This document shows, in pieces, positions 17,188 to 25,397 of a stretch of 33,068 nucleotides of DNA (position 1 is the first letter of the stretch; each line of letters begins with the position of its first letter). The notes beneath the pieces were generated by a model. That model worked only from the letters and a program-made list of their open reading frames with translations. It did no database searches and was not told where the DNA came from. Source of the stretch: Anaerolineae bacterium (GTDB lineage: Bacteria; Chloroflexota; Anaerolineae; Anaerolineales; UBA11858); assembly GCA_014382605.1 (NCBI GenBank), contig JACNJM010000183.1, forward strand, positions 1 to 33,068. Direction: 5' to 3'. The position numbers were made by a program, and so were the translations under genes.

Positions 17188-18945
17188 TTATTCGGCATTC
17201 ATGCTCAGTCTCACTTCATCGGGTGGAATATCCATCAGAACCACCAACCGGGACACCACATCACGAAAGACTGGGGCAGCGACTAACGAAGCCCAGGGGG
17301 TGCTTGTAGGCTTGTTCAGCCAGATATACACCATAAACTGGGGATCATCCACCGGACCCCAGCCAACAAACGATGCATTGGTAAGACTGCTGTTATAAAT
17401 TGTGGCCGTGCCTGTTTTTCCGGCCACACGATAACCCGGCACCAAAGATGTGGATGCTTCTTTCTCTAAAGATGTAGCCAGCATTTCCGAAAGCGTATGA
17501 GCTGTAGCGGCTGAAATCGGCTGCCCGGCAACTTCTGGGCCAAACGAATATTGATGTTCATCATCCACTACGGCTTGCAAAATATACGGCGTCATCATTT
17601 TTCCATCGTTAGCTACGGCTGATATGGCTCGCAGCATTTGCAACGGCGTGACCTCAATGCCCTGGCCATATGAATTCGTCGCCAAGTCAATCAGATGCCA
17701 ATCGGGATCATTATGAAAACGGACATTGCCAGCATATTCGCGCGCCAGTTCAACATTGGTGGGCTGCTTGAAGTGAAAATCATGCAAATACTGGTAAAAC
17801 AATGTGGGACCTAGTCGTTCTGTAGCAATCCAGGCCAAACAAACATTCAACGAGTGTTGCAAGCAAGTCGTCATCGTTTGCGGGCCCCAGGCACCGCCAT
17901 CCCAGTTATGAATCGTCCAGCCATCGACAGGCAACCCGCCGGTATCGATGAATTCGGTGTTTGGCTCAACTACGCCAGCATCTAAGGCAGATGCCATGGT
18001 GATCACCTTGAAAACTGAACCCGGCTCATACCCGTCAATCGCCATATTAAACGCCAGATTCCCCTCAAAGAGAGTTTCAAAATCCCACTCCGCCGACAAA
18101 TCCATACGCGGGTACGATGCAATGCCAAGAAGCTCACCCGATCGGGGGTCCATCACAATAATGCTGCCAGATGTTGAGCCGCTGGATGCCATATGAGCAT
18201 CGAGTATCTCTTCCATTGCAGACTGGATTTCTCGATCCAGCGTCAACACAATATCTGCGCCGTGGATCGTTTCTGGTAATTCCATAGCCAGATGCGGATC
18301 TGTGGAAACCGCTTCCAGTTTCTCCACGCCAGAGAGGAGCCAGTGCAACTCTTCCTCAACGCCATGAATGCTGGTGCCATCTTTCATCACAAAACCTAAC
18401 ACATTGGATGCTAGTGGCCCCTCCGGGTAACTACGATCCAGCCGCGGGGTAATTGTCAATCCAACTAAGCTATGTATTTTGTTGTTAGAACCCACACCCG
18501 CATTTTCAGGGTGATCAAAAAAATCGAGCTTCAGCGCCAATAGAGTTTTTGCGGCGTCGTAGGGCACAAAATTGCTCAGTGTAATATGCCTGAGGTCTGT
18601 CTCATCAAGTTTCAAACTGGCTAAAGCAAAGACTTCGTTATAATCCAGGCCAAGATATGCACTTGTTGCCCAGGCAATCGTTTCCGGGTTGCGCACATAA
18701 TTGAGTTCAATTGCGACTTCGTAAATCAGTTGATTTCCCGCCAACATACGTCCATGGCGATCATAAATATTGCCGCGTGCCGGGTCCAGGTTGACGAGTT
18801 GCAACCCATCCACTGCTTCAAAGGTCTGAATACTTTCATGCGTGGGCCCAATTTGAATATGAATCAGCCGTGAGACAATTGCCAAACCGGCAAAAATAAA
18901 GACCGCGCCCATGCTGACATAACGAAAACGATTGCTTGTATTCAT
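17188..18945 (-). CDS. ftsI: Septal class B penicillin-binding protein (FtsI/PBP2-type transpeptidase)
   Basis: This bitopic membrane protein crosslinks septal peptidoglycan. The 585-residue product has one N-terminal membrane segment (about residues 10-28), a dimerisation domain containing ARGNIYDRHGRMLA, and a transpeptidase domain with the catalytic SVFK (Ser310-Lys313), SLN (365-367) and KTGT (510-513) motifs. No C-terminal PASTA repeat is present. The start at 18945 overlaps the ftsL stop by 4 nt (ATGA). Its place between ftsL and murF supports FtsI rather than an elongation PBP. Confidence 0.95.
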   Translation of the reverse strand: MNTSNRFRYVSMGAVFIFAGLAIVSRLIHIQIGPTHESIQTFEAVDGLQLVNLDPARGNIYDRHGRMLAGNQLIYEVAIELNYVRNPETIAWATSAYLGLDYNEVFALASLKLDETDLRHITLSNFVPYDAAKTLLALKLDFFDHPENAGVGSNNKIHSLVGLTITPRLDRSYPEGPLASNVLGFVMKDGTSIHGVEEELHWLLSGVEKLEAVSTDPHLAMELPETIHGADIVLTLDREIQSAMEEILDAHMASSGSTSGSIIVMDPRSGELLGIASYPRMDLSAEWDFETLFEGNLAFNMAIDGYEPGSVFKVITMASALDAGVVEPNTEFIDTGGLPVDGWTIHNWDGGAWGPQTMTTCLQHSLNVCLAWIATERLGPTLFYQYLHDFHFKQPTNVELAREYAGNVRFHNDPDWHLIDLATNSYGQGIEVTPLQMLRAISAVANDGKMMTPYILQAVVDDEHQYSFGPEVAGQPISAATAHTLSEMLATSLEKEASTSLVPGYRVAGKTGTATIYNSSLTNASFVGWGPVDDPQFMVYIWLNKPTSTPWASLVAAPVFRDVVSRLVVLMDIPPDEVRLSMNAE

Positions 18946-19445
18946 GGTCGCGAGTCCGCTACCGACACAGCGGGATTCTGAAGTTGCTCTGTAAGCCACT
19001 CCACCCAAGATTGGGTAAAAGCAGGCAAAAGCACTGGCGCAGTTGAAACCACTGTTTGCGCGGGAGTGGCAATACTGGCCTTCGGTTTGCCTGTATAACC
19101 GGTCACCCGGATATATGTAATCTCTTCGGTGGTAGCCGGACGAAATCCCAGTTCCAGGGCGCGCGCCTGGAGTACCGAAACCGAATTTAGTGTAGCCACT
19201 TCGGATCGCAGATTGGCAATTTCATATTCCAGGTCTTCGTTCTCCAGGCGATAGCGCTGAATTTCACGGCCTAGTGTCGCAGCGCGTGCTGTAATGCTGA
19301 CAAATACACTGGCAGCCATCAACAAGATAATCAGCACGGACAAAAAAATGCCGATCACCTGAAGTTGTTTTCGCCAGGGAGCCTGAGAATATGCCTGTGT
19401 AATTTGTGATACGTTGTCCATATCATCACCATGAGTAAATCGCAT
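18942..19445 (-). CDS. ftsL: FtsL-like cell division protein
   Basis: The 167-residue product has a short cytoplasmic N terminus, one membrane segment (about residues 28-51) and a periplasm- or wall-side coiled coil (about 55-88, REIQRYRLENEDLEYEIANL) with regular leucine spacing. This is the FtsL/DivIC plan. A threonine-, alanine- and proline-containing C-terminal extension makes it longer than most FtsL proteins. Assignment comes from topology and its place between rsmH and ftsI, since the family has little sequence conservation. The ATG at 19421 is a possible alternative start. Confidence 0.78.
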   Translation of the reverse strand: MRFTHGDDMDNVSQITQAYSQAPWRKQLQVIGIFLSVLIILLMAASVFVSITARAATLGREIQRYRLENEDLEYEIANLRSEVATLNSVSVLQARALELGFRPATTEEITYIRVTGYTGKPKASIATPAQTVVSTAPVLLPAFTQSWVEWLTEQLQNPAVSVADSRP

Positions 19446-19484
19446 CTAATAATCACTATTTACCCTGCAAGTCTTATGCCAATC

Positions 19485-20405
19485 TTAGCGCTTTGCAGCA
19501 ACTCGCAAGCGAGCGCTGCGCGCCCTCGGATTTTCACCAACTTCAGCCACGGTGGCCTGTAATGGCTTGCGAGTTATCACGTTTATCGCAGCCTGGTGCC
19601 CGCAATTACAAATCGGTATTTCGGGCGGACAAATACAATCCTGACTCTCGCGCTGGAAATAGCGCTTCACAATTCGATCTTCTAGCGAATGAAACGCAAT
19701 CACCGCCAACCGCCCCCCAGGCGCCAATGCCGATACAGCCAACGGAAGTACAGTCTCGACAGCCTCCAATTCTCGATTGGTGGCAATCCGCAATGCCTGA
19801 AAGGTGCGCGTGGCCGGGTGCAGACGAGTATACTTTTTGCCTTTACTCACCACGCGGCTGACGATCGTTGCCAGCTCGAGGGTGGTGCGGACTGGTCGGG
19901 CTTGAACGATTGCCCGAGCCACCTGCCTCGATTTGCGCTCCTCGCCGCAGCGATAAATCAAATCGGCCAACTCAACCTCGGGAAGCGAATTCACCAAATC
20001 GGCGGCGGTGCGTGCTTCCTCGGGGCTGAAACGCATATCCAGAGGGGCATCTACTTTGAAGGAAAAGCCGCGTTCCGGCGTATCTAACTGCATCGAAGAA
20101 ACGCCCAGGTCGAGTACAATCCCCTGGACAGAGGGCCAACCCAGGGCTTGCATCTGCTCATCCAGCGATGTGTAAGAAGCTTGCACCAGGGTCACGCGCT
20201 CGCCAAAAGAGGCTAAGTTATCTTTGGCTAAGTCCAATGCCCGGGGGTCGAGGTCCAATCCTAGCAATTTTCCATTCGGAGAACTGGTCTCTAATATCCC
20301 CCTTGCATGGCCGCCAGCGCCTACAGTGCCATCAATATAACAGCCGCCATCGTGAGGATGCAGAGCTTCCAAAATTTCGTGGTAAAGTACAGGTTGATGC
20401 GTCAT
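19485..20405 (-). CDS. rsmH: 16S rRNA (cytosine(1402)-N(4))-methyltransferase RsmH
   Basis: RsmH methylates N4 of C1402 in the ribosomal P site using S-adenosylmethionine. The 306-residue product has the N-terminal HQPVLYHEILEAL, the cofactor loop DGTVGAGGHARGIL (about 25-38), DLGVSSMQLDTPERGFSF, the ARTFQALRI-like segment (RTFQALRIATN) and the C-terminal AFHSLEDRIVKRYF, all characteristic. It follows mraZ after 95 nt, the usual start of a dcw cluster. No Shine-Dalgarno is visible before the ATG. Confidence 0.98.
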   Translation of the reverse strand: MTHQPVLYHEILEALHPHDGGCYIDGTVGAGGHARGILETSSPNGKLLGLDLDPRALDLAKDNLASFGERVTLVQASYTSLDEQMQALGWPSVQGIVLDLGVSSMQLDTPERGFSFKVDAPLDMRFSPEEARTAADLVNSLPEVELADLIYRCGEERKSRQVARAIVQARPVRTTLELATIVSRVVSKGKKYTRLHPATRTFQALRIATNRELEAVETVLPLAVSALAPGGRLAVIAFHSLEDRIVKRYFQRESQDCICPPEIPICNCGHQAAINVITRKPLQATVAEVGENPRARSARLRVAAKR

Positions 20406-20500
20406 CGGGTTGGATGGGTTGATTGGTCTTATTGGTCGTTAGGGCAGCTCGGTGGTTGAAAGCGCCTCGTTTGACCTGTAAGACAAATCCAGCCATAAGA

Positions 20501-20929
20501 CTATAATTCCAGGGCCGCAAAGCGCTGTGAATTGGCATCGACATCGCTGAGCAAGCGAAGCTGTTCATCCCAGGCATCAGGCAGCCAGATTTCGATAGCC
20601 TCGCCAACGCCTACAATAACAGCATCCGTTTGCAATCCAGCCACATCGCGCAAAAACTGCGGAATCAAGATGCGGCCAACGCTATCCAGATCGGCCTCGC
20701 TGGCGCTTGCGAAGATCAAACGACGCAAAATACGGGTCAGCGGATCGGTCGTCTGCATCTGACTGACTTTGGTAGCCATTTCATCAAACGCCGCCTTGGT
20801 CACCAGTCGCAGGTTGCGATCAAACCCTTGAGTCAGATGCGCGCCATTCGATAATTCGTCGCGAAACTTTGCTGGAATTGTCAATCGTCCCTTGTCATCA
20901 AGCGAATGGCGATACTGACCCAAAAACAT
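20501..20929 (-). CDS. mraZ: Transcriptional regulator MraZ
   Basis: MraZ is an AbrB-fold DNA-binding protein that controls the dcw promoter. The 142-residue product starts with MFLGQYRHSLDDKGRLTIPAKF and contains the second repeat DSVGRILIPQFLRD, giving the two SpoVT/AbrB-type units of the family. I start at the ATG at 20929 because this gives the exact family N terminus and GGAG lies upstream; a longer reading frame to 21010 overlaps the operator. The operator repeats directly upstream indicate autoregulation. Confidence 0.97.
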   Translation of the reverse strand: MFLGQYRHSLDDKGRLTIPAKFRDELSNGAHLTQGFDRNLRLVTKAAFDEMATKVSQMQTTDPLTRILRRLIFASASEADLDSVGRILIPQFLRDVAGLQTDAVIVGVGEAIEIWLPDAWDEQLRLLSDVDANSQRFAALEL

Positions 20930-20974
20930 TTGTTCTATTTCTCCATTAAACAACCACACGCCGGTCGCCCGGCG

Positions 20975-20999
20975 CGCCACTTCTTCCCACTTTATCCCA
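20975..20999 (-). promoter_or_regulatory. MraZ operator (three 10-bp-phased repeats)
   Basis: Read on the minus strand the sequence is TGGGA, 5 nt, TGGGA, 5 nt, TGGCG, with repeats starting every 10 bp exactly. Known MraZ-binding sites consist of about three TGGGN direct repeats with 5-nt spacers upstream of mraZ. The third repeat is degenerate, and a still weaker TGTGT sits in register one step upstream. The operator lies just downstream of the predicted transcription start. Confidence 0.88.
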
Positions 21000-21010
21000 C
21001 AAGCACACAC

Positions 21011-21039
21011 AGTATATACGAAACGCTTCTAAAATGCAA
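21011..21039 (-). promoter_or_regulatory. Candidate dcw-cluster promoter upstream of mraZ
   Basis: On the minus strand TTGCAT (-35) and TATACT (-10) are separated by exactly 17 nt. Transcription would begin around 21003-21005, immediately before the MraZ repeats, so bound MraZ would block RNA polymerase. The match and the geometry are good, but no transcript data are available. Confidence 0.7.
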
Positions 21040-21230
21040 GTAGTTTTGTCCAATTTGAAAGGTATACGAAAGCTTGTTGAGGCTTATACACTCACCTGCA
21101 TACGAAGTCCATCCCTGTTTTTTTGTTATTTTCTCGCTGCGCGGCGAAAGCTCTACGCGCTTACATGCGATACAATATGCCGAGCAAGCACAACTCCAAA
21201 CCAACGCAGATCACCGAAAGGAACGATGGA

Positions 21231-22736
21231 ATGGAAATATCAATTTCTGATTACAGCGAAAATAATTTAGATCAGGCTCTAGCCGCCTTCAAAAAATACT
21301 ATCCCTCTTTTGAAAGCACTCATCGATTAGATAATTTGCGCGCCAGCGAGTACGCCCGCCTGGAAAAACACAATCAAATCTATTTGGATTACACTGGTGG
21401 TGGTTTGTATGCCGCATCGCAACTTCACCAGCACATGGCTCTGTTAGAAGAAGGTATTTTTGGCAATCCCCACTCTAAAAACCCAACTTCGCTCGTCATG
21501 ACGCACCTGGTTGAACAGGCGCGTAGTTATGTACTGGAATTCTTCAACGCCTCACCCGATGAATATGTGGTCATCTTCACACCCAATGCCAGCGGCGCGC
21601 TGAAACTTGTGGGCGAAGCGTATCCATTTAACGCACACAGCCGTTATTTGCCTGCCTTTGATAACCACAACTCGGTGAATGGTATTCGCGAGTTTGCACG
21701 TAGCAAAGGCGCAACAGTAACCTACATACCCACTGTGATGCCGGAATTACGTATGGATTCAGCCGCGCTCGAAGCAGAATTGAATCAAGTTGAACCCGGC
21801 AGCGATAATCTATTCGCCTATCCGGCGCAATCCAATTTCACCGGCGTACAACATTCGCTGGAGTGGATTGCGATGGCGCAAGCCAGGGGTTGGGATGTTT
21901 TACTTGATAGCGCAGCCTTCGCCCCCACAAATCGCCTTGATCTGAGTATCTGGAAACCTGATTTTGTGCCGTTGTCATTTTATAAAATATTCGGCTACCC
22001 CACCGGAGTGGGCTGCTTGCTGGCCCGCAAAGTAGCTCTGCAAAAATTACAACGCCCCTGGTTTGCTGGCGGAACCATTTCGATTACCTCCGTACAAGGC
22101 GAAGGGTGGCATTATTTATTAGAGAATGAAGCCGGATTTGAAGATGGCACCGTCAATTATCTCAATTTGCCTGCCATAGAGATTGGTTTGCGTCATATTG
22201 CCAGCATCGGTATTGATATTATTCACGAACGGGTTGCCTGCCTGACTGGCTGGCTGCTGAACCAAATGATAAATCTGCGCCACAGCAATGGGCATCCTCT
22301 GGTGCAGATTTTTGGGCCTACAAACCTGAAAGAACGGGGAGGGACGATCTCGTTCAGTGTGGATGACCCCGAGGGGGCGCGCATCGACTACCGGCGTATC
22401 GAAGCATTGGCGAACCAGGCAAATATCTCGCTACGAACAGGCTGTTTCTGCAATCCGGGAACCGGCGAAATCGTGCATCACCTGGAAAAAGAAGAAATGG
22501 CTCAAGTTTTCAATCAACCAGCCGCTTTATCGTTTGATGATTTCTTTGATTGGGCGCAAAGTGAACATAACCGCAACCCCAGCACCATTCGCATCTCGGT
22601 TGGGATCGTATCCAACTTTGCGGATGTCTATCGGTTTATGCAATTTCTCCACAGCTTTAAAGACAAACTGGATGCAGATATTCAGGTGGTTGAAATAGAT
22701 TATCCAAAATATGGCTTACTACGTGACAGTGCATAA
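21231..22736 (+). CDS. Class V aminotransferase-fold PLP enzyme, molybdenum-cofactor-sulfurase-like
   Basis: This is a PLP-dependent enzyme of the NifS/cysteine-desulfurase superfamily. The 501-residue product has YLDYTGGGLYA near the N terminus, TPNASGALKLVGEAYPF, the PLP lysine in SFYKIFGYPTGVG (about Lys252) and a C-terminal RTGCFCNPGTGE with cysteines at about 405 and 407. SFYKIFG-PTG and RTGCFCNPG closely recall the NifS-like domain of eukaryotic Moco sulfurase, which moves sulfur from L-cysteine. There is no MOSC domain. I start at the ATG at 21231 because AAAGGAA lies about 8 nt upstream; the frame is open back to 21123. It is transcribed divergently from mraZ, and no molybdenum enzyme or iron-sulfur assembly gene is nearby, so substrate and acceptor are unknown. 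Confidence 0.85.
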   Translation: MEISISDYSENNLDQALAAFKKYYPSFESTHRLDNLRASEYARLEKHNQIYLDYTGGGLYAASQLHQHMALLEEGIFGNPHSKNPTSLVMTHLVEQARSYVLEFFNASPDEYVVIFTPNASGALKLVGEAYPFNAHSRYLPAFDNHNSVNGIREFARSKGATVTYIPTVMPELRMDSAALEAELNQVEPGSDNLFAYPAQSNFTGVQHSLEWIAMAQARGWDVLLDSAAFAPTNRLDLSIWKPDFVPLSFYKIFGYPTGVGCLLARKVALQKLQRPWFAGGTISITSVQGEGWHYLLENEAGFEDGTVNYLNLPAIEIGLRHIASIGIDIIHERVACLTGWLLNQMINLRHSNGHPLVQIFGPTNLKERGGTISFSVDDPEGARIDYRRIEALANQANISLRTGCFCNPGTGEIVHHLEKEEMAQVFNQPAALSFDDFFDWAQSEHNRNPSTIRISVGIVSNFADVYRFMQFLHSFKDKLDADIQVVEIDYPKYGLLRDSA

Positions 22737-22766
22737 TTCCTCCCCCGGGGTCGGCAGCCGGACTTC

Positions 22767-22809
22767 AACGCTGACTTCCGAAATCTTCGAGTCTTCGAAA
22801 GTCAGCGTT
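22767..22809. terminator. Bidirectional terminator hairpin between convergent genes
   Basis: An 11-bp perfect stem (AACGCTGACTT and AAGTCAGCGTT) continues, after one mismatch, with CGAA/TTCG around an 11-nt loop. It fills the gap between the plus-strand aminotransferase and the minus-strand deacetylase, and its right edge touches the deacetylase stop codon. T-richness after the stem is modest (TTTCTATC on the plus strand). The loop side holds two 8-nt CTTCGAGT/CTTCGAAA-like units. Confidence 0.7.
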
Positions 22810-22810
22810 T

Positions 22811-23842
22811 CTATCGGCGCAGTTTTCGCCCCATTTCCATGATTTCATCTACCCAAACTTCCTGATAGGCGTTGTGCAAAACTTCGGGTAGCAGATGTAG
22901 TGAACGCGCCGGGGTTAGCGGGCGCTCGGCCCAGACACGGTTGACGATGAAATCCACATCTCGGTGCAACCCTTTGGTATCAAAAAGCAAACCCACGAAG
23001 GGATGGCGGGAACGGATGTCGGCAAGCAATGGGCGCGAGATGCCAAAAGCCGAATGCGGAAAGGAGAAGGGAACAATTTCCTGCCCGGTGATTTCCTGCA
23101 CAATACGGCACGAATCTACGATTTGGGCTTCGATTTCGGCAGCATCCAGCCCGCGCAATTTGGGATGTGATTTAGTATGCGCGCCGATCACAAAACCCTC
23201 GGTGTGCATCTGCCGAATTTGCTCACGCGTCAGATAGGGCCGGACTTCACGTAAAAATGATTGCCAATCCACACCCAGTACGCGGCAAATTTCATTGATC
23301 AGGGCTTCATCAGACAGACGCAGTCCTTTGAGCCACTGAATCGCTGCGTCAGACGTCGTGACGTCGGATATCAGCCCAGCGAGTTTTTCTCGCTCAGACG
23401 GCTCGCCGTGTAGACGTTCAACACACAATGAAATTTTATTGCGGTAAAACATGGCCTGGTTATCCACCCAATCGGTGGCGACGAAAAATGTGCAGGGGAT
23501 TTTCTTTTCCAGCAGTAACGGGCGCACCACCGAGTAGCATTCGCCAAAACCATCGTCAAACGAGAGATGCGCCGCGTTGGATGGCAATTGCTGCCCCTGC
23601 GTGTAATGGACGTGCAATTGAGGGTAGTCCACCGGCGTGTAATGCGCACGAATGTAGTCCAACGCCGCCGCAAATCGCGCCACCGGTACCACCGGATACA
23701 GCCAGCGGGCAAATTCCATCGGCTCATCAGAAACGGCATGATAGAAAATATCCACATGAGACCGGCGTAAAACGAATGGATATAGATTAAGGGGTAGTAA
23801 ACGTGCTATGAATTCAAGGGTTTTGATGAATAGTGTTTTCAT
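22811..23842 (-). CDS. Polysaccharide deacetylase (NodB-type) family protein
   Basis: The family removes N- or O-acetyl groups from polysaccharides using a metal held by Asp-His-His. The 343-residue product has the first motif SFDDGF (about residues 94-99, with the catalytic and metal-binding aspartates) and the second motif HTKSHP (His222 and His226, metal ligands). No clear signal peptide is seen; the N terminus has a hydrophobic stretch (FIARLLPLNLYPFVL) that could be a membrane anchor. I start at the ATG at 23842; a longer frame begins inside a repeat tract. No Shine-Dalgarno is visible: the leader is a heptamer array ending directly at the ATG. The acetyltransferase gene lies 68 nt upstream on the same strand, so both may act on one surface glycan, which is an inference. 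Confidence 0.85.
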   Translation of the reverse strand: MKTLFIKTLEFIARLLPLNLYPFVLRRSHVDIFYHAVSDEPMEFARWLYPVVPVARFAAALDYIRAHYTPVDYPQLHVHYTQGQQLPSNAAHLSFDDGFGECYSVVRPLLLEKKIPCTFFVATDWVDNQAMFYRNKISLCVERLHGEPSEREKLAGLISDVTTSDAAIQWLKGLRLSDEALINEICRVLGVDWQSFLREVRPYLTREQIRQMHTEGFVIGAHTKSHPKLRGLDAAEIEAQIVDSCRIVQEITGQEIVPFSFPHSAFGISRPLLADIRSRHPFVGLLFDTKGLHRDVDFIVNRVWAERPLTPARSLHLLPEVLHNAYQEVWVDEIMEMGRKLRR

Positions 23843-23909
23843 ATTGAAAGTTACAGGTTGAAGGTTAGCAGGTTGTGTCAATAACTTTCGACCTGCAACC
23901 TGCCAACTC
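23843..23909. repeat. Inverted heptamer arrays between the acetyltransferase and deacetylase genes
   Basis: On the plus strand positions 23843-23870 divide into four 7-mers beginning ATT, GTT, GTT, GTT (ATTGAAA, GTTACAG, GTTGAAG, GTTAGCA). The opposite arm (23886-23907) divides into units ending in AC (TTTCGAC, CTGCAAC, CTGCCAAC). GCAGGTTG (23868-23875) and CAACCTGC (23896-23903) pair perfectly, so the tract can fold into a hairpin. It occupies nearly the whole gap. Confidence 0.7.
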
Positions 23910-23910
23910 T

Positions 23911-25095
23911 TTAAGAAAAGGCCATATCCCCATCCACCAGCTTGAAGGCCAAATCATCCCAGGCTTGCGCCAGGGGGCTGTCGTTGGCCTTGGGCATACA
24001 TTGGTAGATGCGCGTTTTAGAATGCAACAATATTTTTCTCGGCCAGCGCGGCTGCATATATTGCGCCATTTCTTGCGGGATTTCGATCGTATCGGCCTGA
24101 TGCTGCCGCCCGTAACGCAACGCCAACGCCAACGCATAACGCCGGTCTTCGCGGCGGGAAAATTGATAATCAAGCATTTTCAGAAAAACACTATCCGCTG
24201 ATTTGCGGGAAATCGAAAAGGTCACAAATCCCAAATATTCACCTTCCGGGGAGGTGATCTCGACCCCAAAGATGCGATACATGGGGCGCGTATCACTGAA
24301 ATAGTAATCCATTTCTGCGGTGACGGATTGGCCTGCGTCGACGATCCAGGGGTAGTGCAACATCCAGTTGACCGCGTCAGCGCCGCGGTGGAGTTCGACG
24401 TTCGGACGCGGCTCGGGGGTGGTAGGCGCCTCCCGAAGATGAGTCACATCCTCATAGCGGGCACCCGCCAGGAGCGAGTCCGCTGTGCCGCTCATTACTC
24501 GGTAGATAATCTTTTTCGTCCACGGGGCAAACCAGTTATCCACGCGTTTTATAAAATCCGTCTTCAGGGGTACTTCGCGCTTGATCCGCAGCAGATGCAC
24601 CACTTTTCGCATCCCGCGGCGGAGCCAAACCAGCGGATTGAGATGCCCCATGCCGGTAGCATCCAGCCAGTAATAATGCAGCGGAGCGCGCTCCCAAAAG
24701 CCATATTTTTGGCACACCCGCCGGGCATGAACACTGCCCACGATGAGATAATCTAGCTTGAGGCCAAGCGCTTCGGCCATAAGCTGCGCGCCAACCCCTT
24801 GCCCGCGCACCTTGCCCGAAACCGACCAGGTAGTGAACCAGTGGACTTTGAAAAGCTCTTCGCCGCGGCGCAACAAAAGCGGCAAAATGCCGAAGAAACC
24901 GACGACTTCATCGTCAGCGTCTATGGCGACGAGCAAGGCGACATCGTCTTTTGCGGCGTAGGGATTATTGGCGTGAGCCAGGGCGCGCTGCATGGTGATG
25001 GGGATAAACTGCCCGGGTTGGGCGCTCCCCAGCACGCGCTCGGCGAATTCATGCAAGTCTTTGACTTTAATATGGTCGAAACGAATATTGCTCAT
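23911..25095 (-). CDS. GNAT-type N-acyltransferase, possibly two-domain
   Basis: The 394-residue product begins with a GNAT fold: acceptor-side strands (residues 1-90), the acetyl-CoA pyrophosphate loop VRGQGVGAQLM (about 96-106) and the late segment VCQKYGFWERAPLHYYW. Residues from about 200 on form a further region with a GEYLGFVTFSISRK strand pair and a following helix, resembling a second, degenerate GNAT unit. The substrate is not evident. The gene ends 68 nt before the polysaccharide deacetylase, which suggests shared expression and perhaps a role in envelope-glycan or peptide acylation. No Shine-Dalgarno is seen before the ATG. Confidence 0.75.
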   Translation of the reverse strand: MSNIRFDHIKVKDLHEFAERVLGSAQPGQFIPITMQRALAHANNPYAAKDDVALLVAIDADDEVVGFFGILPLLLRRGEELFKVHWFTTWSVSGKVRGQGVGAQLMAEALGLKLDYLIVGSVHARRVCQKYGFWERAPLHYYWLDATGMGHLNPLVWLRRGMRKVVHLLRIKREVPLKTDFIKRVDNWFAPWTKKIIYRVMSGTADSLLAGARYEDVTHLREAPTTPEPRPNVELHRGADAVNWMLHYPWIVDAGQSVTAEMDYYFSDTRPMYRIFGVEITSPEGEYLGFVTFSISRKSADSVFLKMLDYQFSRREDRRYALALALRYGRQHQADTIEIPQEMAQYMQPRWPRKILLHSKTRIYQCMPKANDSPLAQAWDDLAFKLVDGDMAFS

Positions 25096-25397
25096 AATTT
25101 TTGATTATCGACGGCACATTTGGAAAATGGCGCTGAATTTCAACGCGGACTACGCGAATAAGCAAATCGCGCGAATGAAAAACAAAGAGCAAATTCGCGT
25201 AATTCTATACTGGTCAATAGTGGTATGAACACATCTCACGCAAAGACGCAGAGCCGCAAAGCTGTTTTCTCTCTTATTTCTTGGCGACTTGGCGCCTTTG
25301 CGTGAAAATGTTTGTGTTTACACTTCTCTTGATGATTACAAAATTCGCGTAATTCACTATATTGGCGGCATTCGTGTTCAAAAAACAGAGTAGACAA
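25096..25397. repeat. Intergenic region packed with 8- and 9-base-period arrays
   Basis: This 302-nt gap holds no gene. A reverse nonamer block lies at 25142-25176 (AACGCGGAC, TACGCGAAT, then an 8-mer and CGCGCGAAT). Forward nonamers occur at 25193-25210 and, four in exact register, at 25343-25378 (ATTCGCGTA, ATTCACTAT, ATTGGCGGC, ATTCGTGTT). Between them an octamer hairpin at 25238-25303 has three units per arm (ACGCAAAG, ACGCAGAG, CCGCAAAG against CTTGGCGA, CTTGGCGC, CTTTGCGT), with the outer pair perfectly complementary. The 15-mer AAATTCGCGTAATTC is repeated exactly 150 bp apart (25191 and 25341). Confidence 0.8.

Noticed and set aside
21123-21230. N-terminal extension of the aminotransferase by 36 residues
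   Set aside because: The extension is basic, has no family similarity and no ribosome-binding site, whereas the ATG at 21231 follows AAAGGAA.
25142-25378. Possible CRISPR array
   Set aside because: The units are only 8-9 bases long, adjacent without spacers, and face each other; there is no direct-repeat/spacer pattern and no cas gene.
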